Positions 35,106 to 48,555 of a stretch of DNA of 64,000 nucleotides are shown piece by piece (position 1 is the stretch's first letter; every line of letters begins with the position of its first letter). The stretch spans positions 162,312,547 to 162,376,546 of the forward strand of contig JALIGW010000001.1 of NCBI GenBank assembly GCA_023053685.1, written 5' to 3'. Both the position numbers and the translations under genes were made by a program. Source of the DNA: Diadophis punctatus similis. Taxonomy: Eukaryota > Chordata > Lepidosauria > Squamata > Dipsadidae. The notes beneath the pieces were generated by a model, which saw nothing but the letters and a program-made list of their open reading frames with translations, made no database searches and was not told the origin of the DNA.

Positions 35106-35631
35106 CTGGAATATAAAGACGGTTGGGCCTGACAAACATCTGGAGGAGAATTTCAGAAAATTCCAGTGCTGTAGGCTAGGTTGAAAATAAGGCAAACCAA
35201 CCTATATACAGTAGGTCCTGTTGCTGAGAAATGGACCCACTAGGAGTTGAACTCAACTTGAATGATGTATTACTTTTTATTGTAAAAAGACTTTATATAT
35301 TATCTTACAAGTGACATTTCCTATATGAGGATAATATTCTATTTTTCATATTAAAGGCTCAAACCCAAATGTAACATGTATGTATGTATGTATGTATGTA
35401 TGTATGTGTGTATGTATGTATAACCTTCTGAAGTTTAGTATGTATTCACTCTGCTGAACACAAACTTTTCAGTACTATATTCATTCCAACAATGTATCAA
35501 TGACTTAGATTAAATTAGATCACTAAAAGAAATTAGAAAAGCTATGTTGACTCTGAGATGAAAACTAGCAAAGTAAGTACTCTTTACAATTCCAACTACT
35601 GGTTCTGTTTAAAATCTTGCACCAATGTACA

Positions 35632-35633
<2 letters not shown>

Positions 35634-35676
<43 letters not shown>

Positions 35677-35677
35677 A
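35634..35677. repeat. (GAT)n microsatellite
   Basis: Roughly 14 GAT units. A separate (TATG)n tract lies at 35381-35421. Confidence 0.9.
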
Positions 35678-35933
35678 GCAATAACAACTATATGTATGTT
35701 GTGCCAGTTTCTAATTTGTTTCTATCTCACAGGACCTAATATGATGCCTGCCTATTATATTCTTTTTCTTGTTGGTTATTTTCGTTTTCTTTTTTGGTTA
35801 GCAAGGACAGGTGATATGACAAGCATCAAACAACTTAGTGATGGCTGATGTTGATCATTAGTGGGGGGAAAGTCAACTGTTATAAACTGGCAATTCTTCA
35901 CCATAATCCTTCCATGGTAAGAATGCTCTAGCT

Positions 35934-36238
35934 CAGCGGTTCCCAACCTGGGGGTCGCGACCACTTTGGTGGTCGAACGACCATTTCCCAGGGGTCGCCC
36001 TGGCATCTTCAGCTCCCCCCCACTGCCACAAGCCTGGCCATATCGCACCCCACAACCCGCCCCCCACCCCTGCGACCCCACCACAACCCACCCCGCAGCC
36101 GTCATTTGGGTTCTTTTACCCTCTGTGCATGCGCAGAACGCTTTGCACATGCACAAAGGGTAAAAGAACCCAAATGGCAGCGGCGTGGTGGGTCGTGGTG
36201 GGGGCGGGTCGCGGCATTAGGAAGGTTGGGAACCGCTG
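35934..36238. mobile_element. hAT-type element, CAGCGGTTCCCAACC family (305 bp)
   Basis: The terminal inverted repeats are CAGCGGTTCCCAACC and GGTTGGGAACCGCTG (exact), with an exact 8-bp TSD CTCTAGCT (35926-35933 and 36239-36246). The interior holds a palindromic core (36101-36178) that is also found in elements with other termini at 40392, 48150 and 55105. Confidence 0.95.
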
Positions 36239-38552
36239 CTCTAGCTCTTCCTATTCAGTGGTCTTTCAATAGAAGATGACTTCATTACAGATTTTAATGT
36301 TCCATTTCAAACATCTATGAACAGATTAGAAAATGGTCAATGGAAGGCATAAGTGATAGCCCTGGTTTATACTAAAAACTTACACTAACCTAATATGATC
36401 AAGAGAGAAGAAACTAATAGAGCCATCATGGATATTGATCCTTGGTACCCAGAATAAGAATTGGAATTTCTTGGGATTTAAGACACATGTCAAAAACTGA
36501 CGTTTATAAGATCTATGCAAAACAGTAAGCACTTAAAAATGTTACACACATTCTGCTGCTAAACTAAGGTTCTGCAGTGCTTTGTATTTTACTTCTAGGT
36601 TTCCTAATGCATGAATTTTGTGGTAATTTCTACAGTGACATTTATTTTCCTAGTTCTTCCATCTTTTTCCTGTTTACTTAAATGAACTTTGCCTGGTTAT
36701 GAAGAAGTCCATATTGACATAACTCTAGCTAGCAACTGTATACTATTTGTCTGTATTCTCAGAAATAGATCACAATGATACCACTGGACTTTTTAACACT
36801 CTATCAAAATAAAATTATTTGTAGAAGTACCGAAAATTAACTTTTTAAAGAAATAATTAATGCTCAAAGCTACTACATCTATAGACCAATATATAAACGT
36901 ATACTTCATGGAAGCCCTGGAATGTGATAGATGCAAGCCAAAGAATTAGATGCTAACTAGAAAAATGCCTCATATTGTTTTTTCATTTGAAATATAAGAT
37001 AATAAAGCTTACATTTATAAATACATACACACACATACACCTGAGAACAGATGGAAGACATTTTAACTTTCATGTGCCATATTAGTAATAGTTTTACTCC
37101 ATAATATAGGCTAAAGGAGGATATTATTAATGTAAGATTTAATGTTGCTGTTGCTATAATTTGAAATAGGACTATTCAGCAGTTAAAACAGTAGCTGTTT
37201 CTAATATGTAGGGGGGAGGTAGTTTTTATTTTTGGCAAGTGTTCAGCAGGAAAAAGATTTCATCAATAAATCATAATACCGGACTGCATTCCCCCCCCCC
37301 CAACACACTCTAATCACATGCATACAAAATGTGAACTGTATCTGGTAGGCACAACACAAAACATACTGCTTTAAAAAGCTTCACATTTTTTTCTTTGAAA
37401 TGCTCAGGAGGGCTTTTGCAGCTACAAAGACGAGAGAATTTTCAGGAATTCAGAAGTCACAGTAACATAATCTGACTTAAAACTGAACTGGAAAATATAA
37501 GAATGTGAAAAATGATAGTTCTATTTTTTTGGCAGGGGAAAGTAGCTTCTTATTCTGATTAGTTTAAGGAGACACAAGGTACTTATGTTTCCAGGATAAA
37601 ATACAGAAAAGCTGGGTAACATTATAATACAAAGAACGGGATGAATACCTCATTGGTGTAATTTGGATGAACTCAATGGATTTATATCCAGGCATGCATT
37701 TACTCAATATATTTAATAACTGCTTAGAAAATTGATGTTAGTGTGCTGTTAATATAATACATCTTTTTCAAATTTTGTATGGACCTAGAGAATTCTTTTG
37801 AACAAAACAGCTAATGTTATGTCAGCCTCTGTTGAATAGAAGGCAAAAAAAAAAGTAACACAATAGAGCCACAACCCAGTAGTAACCTAAGTTAACTGTT
37901 GACCACTACTTCAAGATAACATGATTATATCCAAGTGTACTAACTAATTCCATTAAAATAAATAAATAAAAACCAGCAGTTTCAATGATCTGAAGGCACT
38001 TAAGATACTCCTAGATATGAAATAGAAACAAAACGCACTACAATCGGCATAATATCTACCTGATGAAAATGACTGATGCTTTTAAATCGATAAAGGCAAC
38101 TCAGAGAATCTCATGCAGATGACTAATATGTACTCCTATTTAATAGTGAAAAAATGCAAGAAAATGAGGTTACATCCTGCTCAAGGATCAATTATTCCTT
38201 CTTGACGTCTATTTGCTCCTCTTCCAAGATATTGTTCTATACCAGTCGGTCCAAAAGATTAGGTGATTTCACACAGATTTTCTGAGAAATAGGAAACTAA
38301 CAGAGCACTCTTATTTGCAATCTTTTTCCAGCTTAGCTAGAAGAGCAGGATGTAACCTCATTTTCTTGCATAGGAAAGAAGATCATTCTTAGTTTTGAAA
38401 TGTTTCAGACCAACCTACCTCCCAAAATTAAGCAAACTTACATCAACTTTTTTCATGATGAAAATGCATAGCATACAGAACAAAGTACTTACTGTTACAA
38501 ACATAAATGCTGAAAATTTGTCTGTACTGTCACATATAAAAAGACTTCAGAG

Positions 38553-39105
38553 CAGTGTTTCTCAACCTCAACAACTTTAAGAACTTTTAACTCTCAGAAT
38601 TCCCCAGTCTGCATGTGTCAGACCTGCCCAAGCCTGATCCCGTAGGGGAGAAAAACTCTCGACTCCATTTGGTTGAAGTGAAAGATACTTTTACTAAGAG
38701 ATACTGATTGCAGTAGAGTCAAGTGGAATCTAAAGCTCTTGCGCATCAGTACAAAACCCTGTGGTTCCCCCAGCACTCCCCCCATGGTCCATCAGTGTGT
38801 AGCCAATCTGGCGCCGCCGAGATGTTTTGGGAAGCGCTGAGGTGAAATTCCATTCTTAGGGTAAACAGTCTTGAAGATGCCAGGCACAAACCGGATCCCC
38901 AAAAATTCTGTTCTTCCTCAACTGTCAATCCCCACTCCCAATTTCCCACCATAGAGGTATACGGTTTTATTGCCCATTTGTTCCCCCCTCCCTTACCCAG
39001 TTTATTGATTGCAGGACACCAGCAAGGCGCCAAGCCGAAGGTGGTGGATCTGACAGCATGTTAAAGTCTAAATATCTTAAAGTTGCTGAGGGTTGAGAAA
39101 CACTG
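38553..39105. mobile_element. hAT-type hairpin element split by an LTR
   Basis: The ends are CAGTGTTTCTCAACCTCAAC and GGTTGAGAAACACTG, with TSDs CTTCAGAG (38545-38552) and CTTTAGAG (39106-39113). Without the nested LTR and its duplicated GCATG, the element would be about 108 bp. Confidence 0.88.
38616..39055 (-). mobile_element. Solo LTR (440 bp) nested in a hAT element
   Basis: The boundaries are TGTCAGA and TCTGACA, with an exact 5-bp TSD GCATG (38611-38615 and 39056-39060). In minus orientation its 3' part reads AAAAGTATCTTTCACTTC and ACCAAATGGAGTCGAG, which resembles the LTR at 58849-59269, and it ends GGCAGGTCTGACA. Orientation is inferred from that similarity. No internal coding region is present. 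Confidence 0.9.
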
Positions 39106-40391
39106 CTTTAGAGTGTAACTCAAAGTTATATGCATATTGGTCTGTATATCACTAAACAAATATGAATCTCAATGAAAGAACTCCAACTGGAAAAAAAACT
39201 ATGGTATTAGGAAATGGAACAGCTTCATCTGCTTTCTGGATGAAAATAATCTTTTCTAATTACAATATAGTCCAAGATAGTTTAAAAAAAAATAAGGAAA
39301 CAAACTACCTGATTATATCTTTATTAGGTTTGCTTAGAACATAAAAATAAATCCAAGACCTCATTATGTCTAAATTTTGAAATGGTTGTCAAAATGAATA
39401 AAATTATGAACAATACCTGCACTATATCATTTTGACCAAGAGCTCCTTGTGGATTTTTTTTCTATTTTATATGTAAGAAAGAAAACATGAGCCATCCTAA
39501 AACTTCAAAGACATGATTGGAGCGTAACATTTCAGGCTCTAATCGCAATCATTATATTTTTGAGTCCAATCCAATGATATTCAGCCAATAACACCAATGG
39601 CAAAATGGATTCTCCTTCCAGCACTCCAAAATTGCTCCAGAGTAAGGATATGCAAAACATTTTAACATTATATCAGCAGTTTGGATTGTTTGAAGCAGTT
39701 TTACTATTTACTATTTAGCCTTTCTGAGCAAAAAAAACCATTATTATGGTTTGGAGTCTTCTGACTGATACTGTTGGATTGTTGATTTGTGGCATGTGAT
39801 TGGGTGGCCTGTTTATAGTCTTCGTCCAGACTAGACAGTCCAAACAGCCAGCGATGGCCATGCTGCTATTGGCTAAGATAGGATGGGCAAATAGAAGAGA
39901 GGAACACTGAAAGAAAAGCAGAAGTGAAGTGAATGGCCAGACAGTAGAAGCTTGTTTGCACTTAAAACATCTACCAGGCCAAATATTTATGCATATTTAT
40001 AGATTTCCATCCTGCTGAAAAGAAATGTGGTTTACAGAAGCTTACTTACACAAATAAAACAGAAAAAGTTGATTTTTTTTTAATGTTTTAGTCTACTGTA
40101 ATGTGTTTGATCACATCCCTTCTGTTGTATTATTTTATTTCTGTTGGTGTATTCTATTTATTTCACCAATAAAATCTTTAATTAAAATTCAAATTAAAAC
40201 ACCATAGAATAAAATCCAAGTCAGCATAAAATAAATAGATTGCAACCAGTTTAAGAGGCATGCATTAATTCAAGAATTTCTGATGAATACAGTGTATTGA
40301 AAAAAAAAGGAAGAACTTTTCTTAGACTTCCAATGCTTTTGATGTACCCAATCAGTGCTTTTCTTTCATCTCTTTCTCCAGCCTCCTGGAG

Positions 40392-40640
40392 CAGAGGTGG
40401 GTTCCTGCCTGTTTTTGCCGGTGCGGTTAATAGCTGTTGTTTGGCGCAGAGCCAAAGACGCTGCTGCCGTTCGCGGTGTGGGAGCTTTCCCCGGGCGCTT
40501 TCCCCACCCGCATGGATGCCGCCAATTGCGTTCTTTTGCCCTCTGCGCATGCAGAACGCTTTGCGCATGCGCAGAGGGCAAAAGAACGCAAATGGCGGTG
40601 TCCAACAGCTATTAACCGCACCGGCAGGAACCCACCTTTG
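40392..40640. mobile_element. hAT-type foldback element, CAGAGGTGGGTTCCTGCC family (249 bp)
   Basis: The ends are CAGAGGTGGGTTCCTGCC and GGCAGGAACCCACCTTTG, with an exact 8-bp TSD TCCTGGAG (40384-40391 and 40641-40648). The shared palindromic core lies at 40521-40597. The overlapping ORFs on both strands are consequences of the GC-rich foldback. Confidence 0.93.
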
Positions 40641-41549
40641 TCCTGGAGTAACTACAGTATCTTTTGGCCAGGAGAAACTATTTCCATCTACTCCTTGTTC
40701 AATGGCTAAAATTTGTATCAGGCTGTTTACATCTGACAACGTGAGACCTAATTTTCAAGTAGTAGACAAGTAAGTACTTGTTCATATAGTTGGGTAGATA
40801 CAATTAGAGCTTACTGTATGTAATAGACATTTGGGTATGCTGTTTGTGTTTTAGGATGGTTTATTTGGGGGAAGACAACCTAAAGTTGTGTGTCTGCTGT
40901 ATTATTGTGCTTTGCAAACAAATATTGCTAATGTTACTAAGGTTGAGTAGATGCAAAATGTTAGTATAGATATTAATTTGGTTGGTGGGTAGGTTGGGCT
41001 TTGGTGCATGCATGTACTTTGGGCATGTCTTCTTTTTATCTTGTTACCCTTATAATTATATTATACCAATAGCTATCCTCTTTTTCTTATTCTTTTTGCA
41101 GCTAGGCATGAAACATTAGCAAGGAATAATCCAGTTGCTTTGATTTGTTTTGGCCTCTTGCCTTGTAGGCAGGCTAAACAAAAAGCATACTTGATCTTGC
41201 TAACTAGTTTGAGTAGCTATCCCTACAGAGAAATTGGGAATATTTTTTTAATAAAAACATCTTAGGAATATAAAGGAATAATATGACCATATGTTTTGTT
41301 TTTCAGAGACCATTGTCCATGTGGAGAATAACAAAATGACTTTGAGATGGAGATAGGCAAATACGTTAGCCAGGTAAAATGAGCTAAAGTACTTTTTAAG
41401 TTCAGAATGTCCAGAAAACATTCTGAAACAGCTTAGACAGAGATCTCCCTAGTTCACTGAATCTGTAACTATACATACAGCACAATCAGATTTGCAAAAT
41501 TCTGTTATTGTAGCCAATCTTAATAAAAGTACTCTTACATCTTTAAAAT

Positions 41550-41910
41550 AACAGGTTAATTGATACAATCAGCAAATTCTACACAAGGCACCTACAGTGG
41601 AAATATCAAGATTGGCTGGAAAAACAAAATTTATTTGCAGAGGAGCAACTTGGCTTTAGAAAAAGCTGATTCATTTAGTTTTCCATCATGTTGTTGAAAA
41701 ATACTTCCCCTGCAACATAGCCTTCCTTTAGACTATTGTCATAGACTTCAAAGTAACATTTGATTCCATACCCTGAACTAAATTATATATAGTCTCCCTT
41801 TATTTTCATTTATCAGCAAAAAATGCTACACACACACACACACATGGGCGCTCTCACCAGTGCCACTATAACTGAGAAAGGCATCAAGCAGGGCATCAAT
41901 CCATCTAATG
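41550..41910 (+). mobile_element. Degenerate LINE reverse-transcriptase relic
   Basis: Across several frames and stops one can read WLEKQNLFAEEQLGFRK, DFKxxFDSIP and TEKGIKQGI. These follow the order EEQAGFRKG / FxDFxxAFDSIP / KGVxQGC of non-LTR reverse transcriptases. A (CA)n run lies at 41827-41844. It is clearly dead. Confidence 0.6.
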
Positions 41911-44032
41911 CTCATACCCCCTTTAAAAAAAATTCTTTTAGACTTGTTTTTATATATGCTTTCTATTTTAATACATTTATAAAACTTTTTCCAATTTTTG
42001 TTTGGTGCCTCTTTTATGCTTTTTAATTGACCATATCTCACACTCGTTATGCTGGTCTATGACCATAATAAAGTTATGATGATAGTAGCCTATGTAGATA
42101 AACTTGCATGAACAAAAATCTTCTTTCTGCAGCTACTTGTGCTGTTTGTCTTACTGAAATGTAGAAATATCTTCTTGCTACTGAAGCTGCCATTTACTCA
42201 CCAATACCTGGAACACAGTGACTTTATGTGTGTGTTGTTAGAAATAATACAATTATTAGAAATACCGGTAATATGTTGTTAGGTATCTTAATATCTCAAA
42301 TTTAAATATATGTTAGAAAATGTTAGAGTATAGATGTTAGAAATAATATTATAAACACACATTTGGGATATTTGTCCCATCCCTGTGTTTATTCATGTCT
42401 GAATAAGCCTATAATTGTCCTACAAAATGCTATTAACATACCCCAAACTGAGATGTGGGAAATGAAAGCCAAGCATGGCGTGGTGCCTCAGCATTCAAGC
42501 TTGTGCATTTCCCCACCAACTTTTAATAGAGGTTGAAGCATGGAACAGTTCTCTAAGGAACAACAATTCTAGCTACTCATACTTAAAATAATTTTAATAA
42601 GACATTTCCAACAGGTTAAATTAGGAACAGTTATTTATAAAGGATGAGAACTACAATAAAATTCTCATGTTCCAACCTACATAAACAGAGACCTTCAATG
42701 TCAAAAGGACATATTAGAAGATCTCAATGTGACACACCAAACATTCCTAAACAGAAGAATGCATCTTCGACAAACATTCTAATATATGTACAAAGAGCAG
42801 AGATCAAATAAGGAAACTACCAGACTTTGGCCTTAGCTTTGTTTAAAGGAACTGTAGATATTATTTCCCGAAATCATATTTAAGGTACCTGAAACAATCA
42901 ATGATATAACCAGCCTCGTTTTCTGATATTAGATAACATTTTTGAAGTGTGTACAAAATTTGCATTATTTCGAGACAGTCAGTAAATGTCTTTCTGATGG
43001 CTACAATTCATGCTAGATGACAATTACAAGCTATATTATAAGCTTATGAAAACACTTCCTTTGTTAGTGTAAAGAGTAGCATTTATTCAAAATGTCATGC
43101 TACAATTGCTTATATAAGGAAACTACATATTGCCTTACCAAATTAAATGCAAAAAAGGTAAACTATTCACTTTCCTGATAGTGATGGCCTCGTCCTTTCA
43201 GAAAGCAGATAGTGGAATATTTCCAGTAGCAGTAGTAATGTGTGAGATAATAAACATTTCTGATTTCTAATTATTGAAAATATATAACCTTGGACAAACT
43301 AGATAAAATACAGCTTGGATTAGAACTTGCAGTCTTCATGAATATAATACAAAGAAGTTTGACAAGATGGAGACTTTCTCACGGGAGCCAGCTCATTTTA
43401 TTGTTTCAGGCAACTTTTTTAAAATTTTATGTATCAAAAGTTGCTTTTAGACACCTAGAAAACAAATCCTTAGTTCTGAGCATGGTGCAGCATCTAATAT
43501 GTGGATGAACCATACCAAAATATCCCCATGTTGAAAATGTGCATGTATGAAGGTTTGGTCACTAAAGCACACCCAAACACTTTGGAAAAGCAAAGTTAAA
43601 AGAAAACTACTAACAACACAGCTGTAGGGCTCTGAAATATTTCATTTTTTAAAAAAAGAAAATGCAGTTAAAATGATAAATATATTTTGTAAGCAAACAT
43701 GGAAATACACTGTATTGGCCAAAAGAAAAATATGCTAGCAAGATAATACACAGGATTTTGCAGTAGGTGGAACAAAGATCCGGGTCATGACTTGAGCTTT
43801 CTCACAGAATCATGGCTACTATTGGAGCCATAGTGGAAGAAAGACTCTTTACTTGGCTTAGGCTGGTAGGCCACTTATAAGCTTTGGAGATGAGAACCTA
43901 TGCTGTTATCACCGCATGGCATAACTACTGCAGCATGCTCCACGTGGACTGCGTTGGAAGACACCTCAAGCTATTAATTGGCACAGGATGCAGAGTCCAG
44001 AATCCTACTAAGATAACACCTACCATGTTTCT

Positions 44033-44157
44033 CCGAAAATAAGACCCTTTCTTATATTTTTTTGAACCCTGAAATAAGCACTTGGCATTATTGCCATGCA
44101 CTCAAAAGTCCGATTGGGCTTATTATAAGGGGATGTCTTATTTTGGCGGAAACAGGG
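44033..44157. mobile_element. TA-flanked miniature DNA transposon (125 bp)
   Basis: The left end CCATGTTTCTCCGAAAATAA and right end TTATTTTGGCGGAAACAGGG form about 23-bp imperfect inverted repeats, with TA on both sides (44031-44032 and 44158-44159). This is consistent with a Tc1/mariner-like MITE. Confidence 0.7.
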
Positions 44158-44269
44158 TATTATATAATCATTGTACTGATGTCAATAAACATCAGGAGCC
44201 AATTCAAAGTATTGACTACCACTACTAAATTATAGTAGAGCACCAGATAAACATCAGGCACCACCTAAC

Positions 44270-44815
44270 CCAAATAGAATATAGAATAATAAGATTGGAG
44301 GTCTAGTCCAACCTCCTGCTCAAGCATGAGAACTTAAACCATTCCGGCCAAATAGCTGTCTGTTAGAATATTCATGAACTGGGAGAGTCAATGTAACAAG
44401 ATCAGCCAATGAATAGGCATAGCAACTAAGTTAGCCAATGGGAGCTAAACACATCTGAGTCTGTGCAGAGAATCGAAACTGAAGCTAGAAGGCTGGGCGT
44501 GGCTCAGCCCACTCTGTACTCTCTTGTCCACTCTGAACTGCTGAAATGAAACTAACTGTTCTCTCCTGCCTGTAACTGCTATTAAGTTGAAGAAGAATCT
44601 ATAATGGTATTGTAAATTCATCTGTTATTCTTGTATATAAAGAAGTTTCTTATTTAAATCAATCCTGTGGCATAAGTCTGCCTGTGTGTGCTTTCTGGAT
44701 TTAATTTTCTGCAACATACTCTCATACTGTCTTCTTTAAAACCTCCTCACCTTTAAAACTAGTCATGGAGCACCCACAACTTCCGTAGTTAAACTTGATT
44801 TTTCCTGCTTTGTAG
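44270..44815. mobile_element. CR1-type LINE fragment interrupted by an LTR
   Basis: The left part GGAGGTCTAGTCCAACCTCC continues, after the LTR, in AAAACCTCCTCACC and CATGGAGCACCCACAACTTC. This is the conserved order of CR1 sequences in birds and reptiles. Confidence 0.6.
44361..44716 (+). mobile_element. Solo LTR-like element (356 bp) inside CR1
   Basis: The start TGTTAGAA and end TTCTGCAACA are inverted, and TATAAAG occurs at about 44635. It interrupts recognisable CR1 sequence. Flanks CTGTC and TACTC do not form a clean TSD, so the exact right border is open by a few bases. Confidence 0.65.
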
Positions 44816-45154
44816 GGGAAACAAAGAAAGGTTTGCTCAAAGTCCAGTCCTTGCTTGAGATAGAATGGGCATTTGCAGATCACAGAAAGCAGGCCTTCTC
44901 AGTACTTGCCTCAATGTGGAACATGCTGATGGTTGAGATAGGGCTAATCCCTTCACCCTAGGCATTCTGGAGAGCTCCAAAGTTTCTCCTTTTTAAAGGA
45001 GAAATTGATTTTGGATTAATGGTGATTAGGTAACTGTGTTTTAATTATATTATGGTTCAAGTCAGGTAAGTTCACCTTTAAGGATTGCTTTTTTATTGTT
45101 ACCATCTAGAGTTGATTAGTGCAGTATAAAAAGGTAAAAAAAGCACTTTTCCAA

Positions 45155-45166
45155 ATGAATGAATGA

Positions 45167-45230
<64 letters not shown>

Positions 45231-45231
45231 A
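45155..45231. repeat. (GAAA)n microsatellite
   Basis: About 75 bp of AAAG repeats flanked by GAATGAATG-like units on both sides. Confidence 0.95.
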
Positions 45232-46129
45232 TGTGTATGCATGTAGTATCCGTACAAACACATACATTCAATATCACCCATTGTTTGAAAAGGGCATGCA
45301 ATTTATTATAACAATTAAAAAGTGTTTGAAACTTATTCTTATAGCACAGGATGAATACTAAAATTGCATTGTAGTACTGGATCATTGTACCAATGATACA
45401 AATAATTTTTTATTCCATTTTTTATCTAAGAATGCTGCCTTTAAATGAACTTGCACAACAGAACAGAGTATTGTGAAAAAGACAGCCAAATGAGATACAA
45501 TTGGATGAAAATAAAGCTGAAATGTTTATATGAAAGATTAGCAATGTCCTTGGCCATTTGCCTTACATGGCGTTCATAAGCAAAATATGATTTTTCTCAG
45601 AGAACATTTACTACAAACAACACTGTTAATCATTTTGAAAACATTTTCTGAATTTCAAAATATTTTCTTTAGAAAATCTTATTTGACACGTTTTATTTCA
45701 ATAGACAAATTTAAGAGATAAATGTGAGGTAGACTTTCGCATTTGAAATACTAACAAAATAATGTTTATTAACCCATATACCTAAATTCAGATTGCAGAA
45801 GTAGATGTTTTAGTGCACAAATCTAAGGCAGAATAAGAAAACTGTCACTAAATTCTTATACAGAGGACTGTAATTTGACCTCTCTATCCCTAAAATAGGA
45901 ACTACAAGTACAGTTATCTTTATTTTAGTCTTCTCTGTTAGAATTCCCTTGCTCTTATTTGATCCAATGATGCATCTATACTTTACACCATTCACATCCT
46001 AATGTTAAAATAAACAACAGGAGAGAGAGGGAGAAGGTAAAAATCAGGATTATGAGAAAAGAATAATTTCATGTCTGAAAAAGCAAATTCTCCTTTAAAA
46101 ATATCTTACTACCGTAGTAATAGTCCCAT

Positions 46130-46443
46130 TGTGTAGAGATGGAGGCCATGTGAAGGTTGTGTGCAGCAAACTGCCTACCTCTAACGGGCCTCTCATGCCT
46201 ACATGATCTCACCCAGTTCACATAGCCAGGATGATTTAGGACATTATCCCTGACTGGTACGTGATCTCATCTAGGTTGTATCAACAGGATGTTCTTAAGG
46301 ATTGGCGGGGAGAATTCACCAATAAAAATGCTGTTACTTTCTTCTCCCTTTTGCTGCTTGGAAAACTGTATAAAAAGCAATAAACACTGCAAAGGCAGTC
46401 AGACATCTTAGCATCCTGCAATGCCTTGTCTCTAACTCCATCA
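46130..46443 (+). mobile_element. Possible solo LTR (314 bp)
   Basis: It has a TG...CA-type border (TGTGTAGAGATGG to AACTCCATCA), with CCAT on both sides (46126-46129 and 46444-46447). Inside are TATAAAA (46369-46375) and AATAAA (46379-46384). The 4-bp TSD may be chance, and the terminal inversion is weak. Confidence 0.45.
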
Positions 46444-48149
46444 CCATTGGTTTTGCATTTCTTTGCTTATTTTACTATCTAATTTATAATTGTAATGCTG
46501 TTGGCATGCCAGTTTTCAATGCGACATAAAACTGACAACAGCAATTAGCATCAATTATTAATTTATTAAATAAAACAACAGAACCATAAATAATATCAAT
46601 ATAAGCATAATCCACTATGGATTTAAAATAGGGAATGTTTCATAAATTTGCGTGAATGTACAGATATAAATGTCATTCTTCAGATTTTCAATTAAAAACA
46701 ATGATAGGTAGTGGAACTGGGAAGAAATCCTGGAAAACGGCTGCTTATCTAAATTAGGCTTTAGGTAGGAGTCATGTCATGGGAGCCTATTCGTATTTAA
46801 TTAGAAATGGCAATTTGATGGAGGGGATTTCAAAGCAAATGAACCACAAACAAATATTTAAATATGTGACAGTTCAGTGTAACGTCTTCATACAAGCCTT
46901 TATGATGACTATGTCATACAAAATGTTACCATCAGTGACTGCACATTTCTTTGACATGTCTGCGCTGTTGAATTTAATACATCTTTCATGTTAATTTTTA
47001 AAAGAATATGATTTTGTTTCAATGTTTACATTTTCTGGGGCCACTAAAATGTGCTTTCTGAAGCACACTGCACAAATAAATCACCAATTATTTCTTACTG
47101 GCATGAATACATATATATATATTGATATATATTGATATCAGCAGTACTAAATTCCACTGCCAAATTAGTAAAGTGCTACATTTAGTTCAGCTTTAAATAA
47201 ACAATATACTAATTTTAATAAGTCAGCAAAGATTTATTTTAGTTCTAGTTCAGACATACAGTCATATGCAAGGTAATTCAATACTCATTGTAAGAAAAAA
47301 CTATGAAAATTGTTTTACAGCTGGTTTTAATCAGCTCCCTTTGTTTAACATTAAAAACTAACCTCTAAAAGATATATACAAGCTGCACATCCTACAGGTA
47401 ATAGTATCCAGATGGGATGTTCTTACTGAACATCATGCTCAATATCATAAAGAATATACTGTGAAATAAGCACCTTGGCATTAGACCTTGATGTTAACTT
47501 CTACTGTGCTTCCCTTAGTCCTTATGCTTGATGAAACTTGGAGGAGTTCCTCACAGGTAGACCAAAGAAGTTTCAGATCAAGATTTATGCAATCTGTCTA
47601 CAACAGCAAATATTAGCTTACTAATAATATTTTTCATTTTTTAGCAGAACTATTAGATTTTTAGCACTTTTGCTACAATGCAAACCAAATTATCAAAGAT
47701 GCACATCTTAGCTTATCAGCTTGATATGAGTTAGGGTTTAACCAAATGAAATGAGTTAAGATTTTGTCATTTTTGTCCCTTTTGAGATTCAAAAGAAAAG
47801 TTTGGTCCTGTTGGTCATACAAGATTGATCTTACTAACTTGCAATGGCAGAGAAGGCTCGCTTCCTGGGTCTCTGCCAGTCAAAAGACTTTAACTCACAG
47901 GGTGCATAACATATGTTCTGCCACTGTGTTTTTCATAATTGGGCTGACAGTCTCTCATATAGGCTTCCCTCACAGCAGCAGGCCCCACCTGACCCCAACC
48001 TGTGTTGTGAATTATTCTTAGTTTCACTTCTCCCTTTTGACCTTATTAGTGACCTGGCACACTTCTGCCCGCATGACTCTAGCACAGTCACTAAAACTAC
48101 TGAGAATATTCCCACCATGTTGATGTGATATTTCATGGTAGGTATGTTG

Positions 48150-48432
48150 CAGAGGTGGGTTCCTGCCGGTGCGGTTAATAGCTGTTGTTCGGCACAGAGC
48201 TGCCGTTCGCGGCGCGGGGGCTTTCCCCGGGCGCTGGCGCCGCCCGCATGGACGCCGCCAATTGCGTTCTTTTGCCCTCTGCGCATGCGCAAAGCGTTCT
48301 GGCGGTGTCCATGCGGGTGGGGAAAGCGCCCGGGGAAAGCTCCCGCGCCGCGAAAGGCAGCAGCGACTTCGGCTTTGCGCCGAACAACAGCTATTAACCG
48401 CACCGGCAAAAACAGGCAGGAACCCACCTCTG
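48150..48432. mobile_element. hAT-type foldback element, CAGAGGTGGGTTCCTGCC family (283 bp)
   Basis: The ends are CAGAGGTGGGTTCCTGCC and GGCAGGAACCCACCTCTG (exact inverted repeat). TSDs are GTATGTTG (48142-48149) and GTATGTTC (48433-48440). It belongs to the same family as 40392-40640. Its core (48256-48304) has lost one arm, and the central spacer reads AAAGCGTTCT instead of AGAACGCTTT, an inverted loop. Confidence 0.92.
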
Positions 48433-48555
48433 GTATGTTCATTATAATAAAGAAACATCCAAACTTTTTTGCTATCATTCCTACATTGCATATGAAATCA
48501 TTGGAAAATGTGCTTTCTCCTATATGTTTAACCATGAATGCATGATACTATAAAC

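Noticed and set aside
40251..40773. Overlapping 150-160-codon ORFs on both strands
   Set aside because: They cover the foldback transposon 40392-40640, and mirror frames on both strands follow from the inverted-repeat structure. The same applies at 47933-48545 and 54967-55383.
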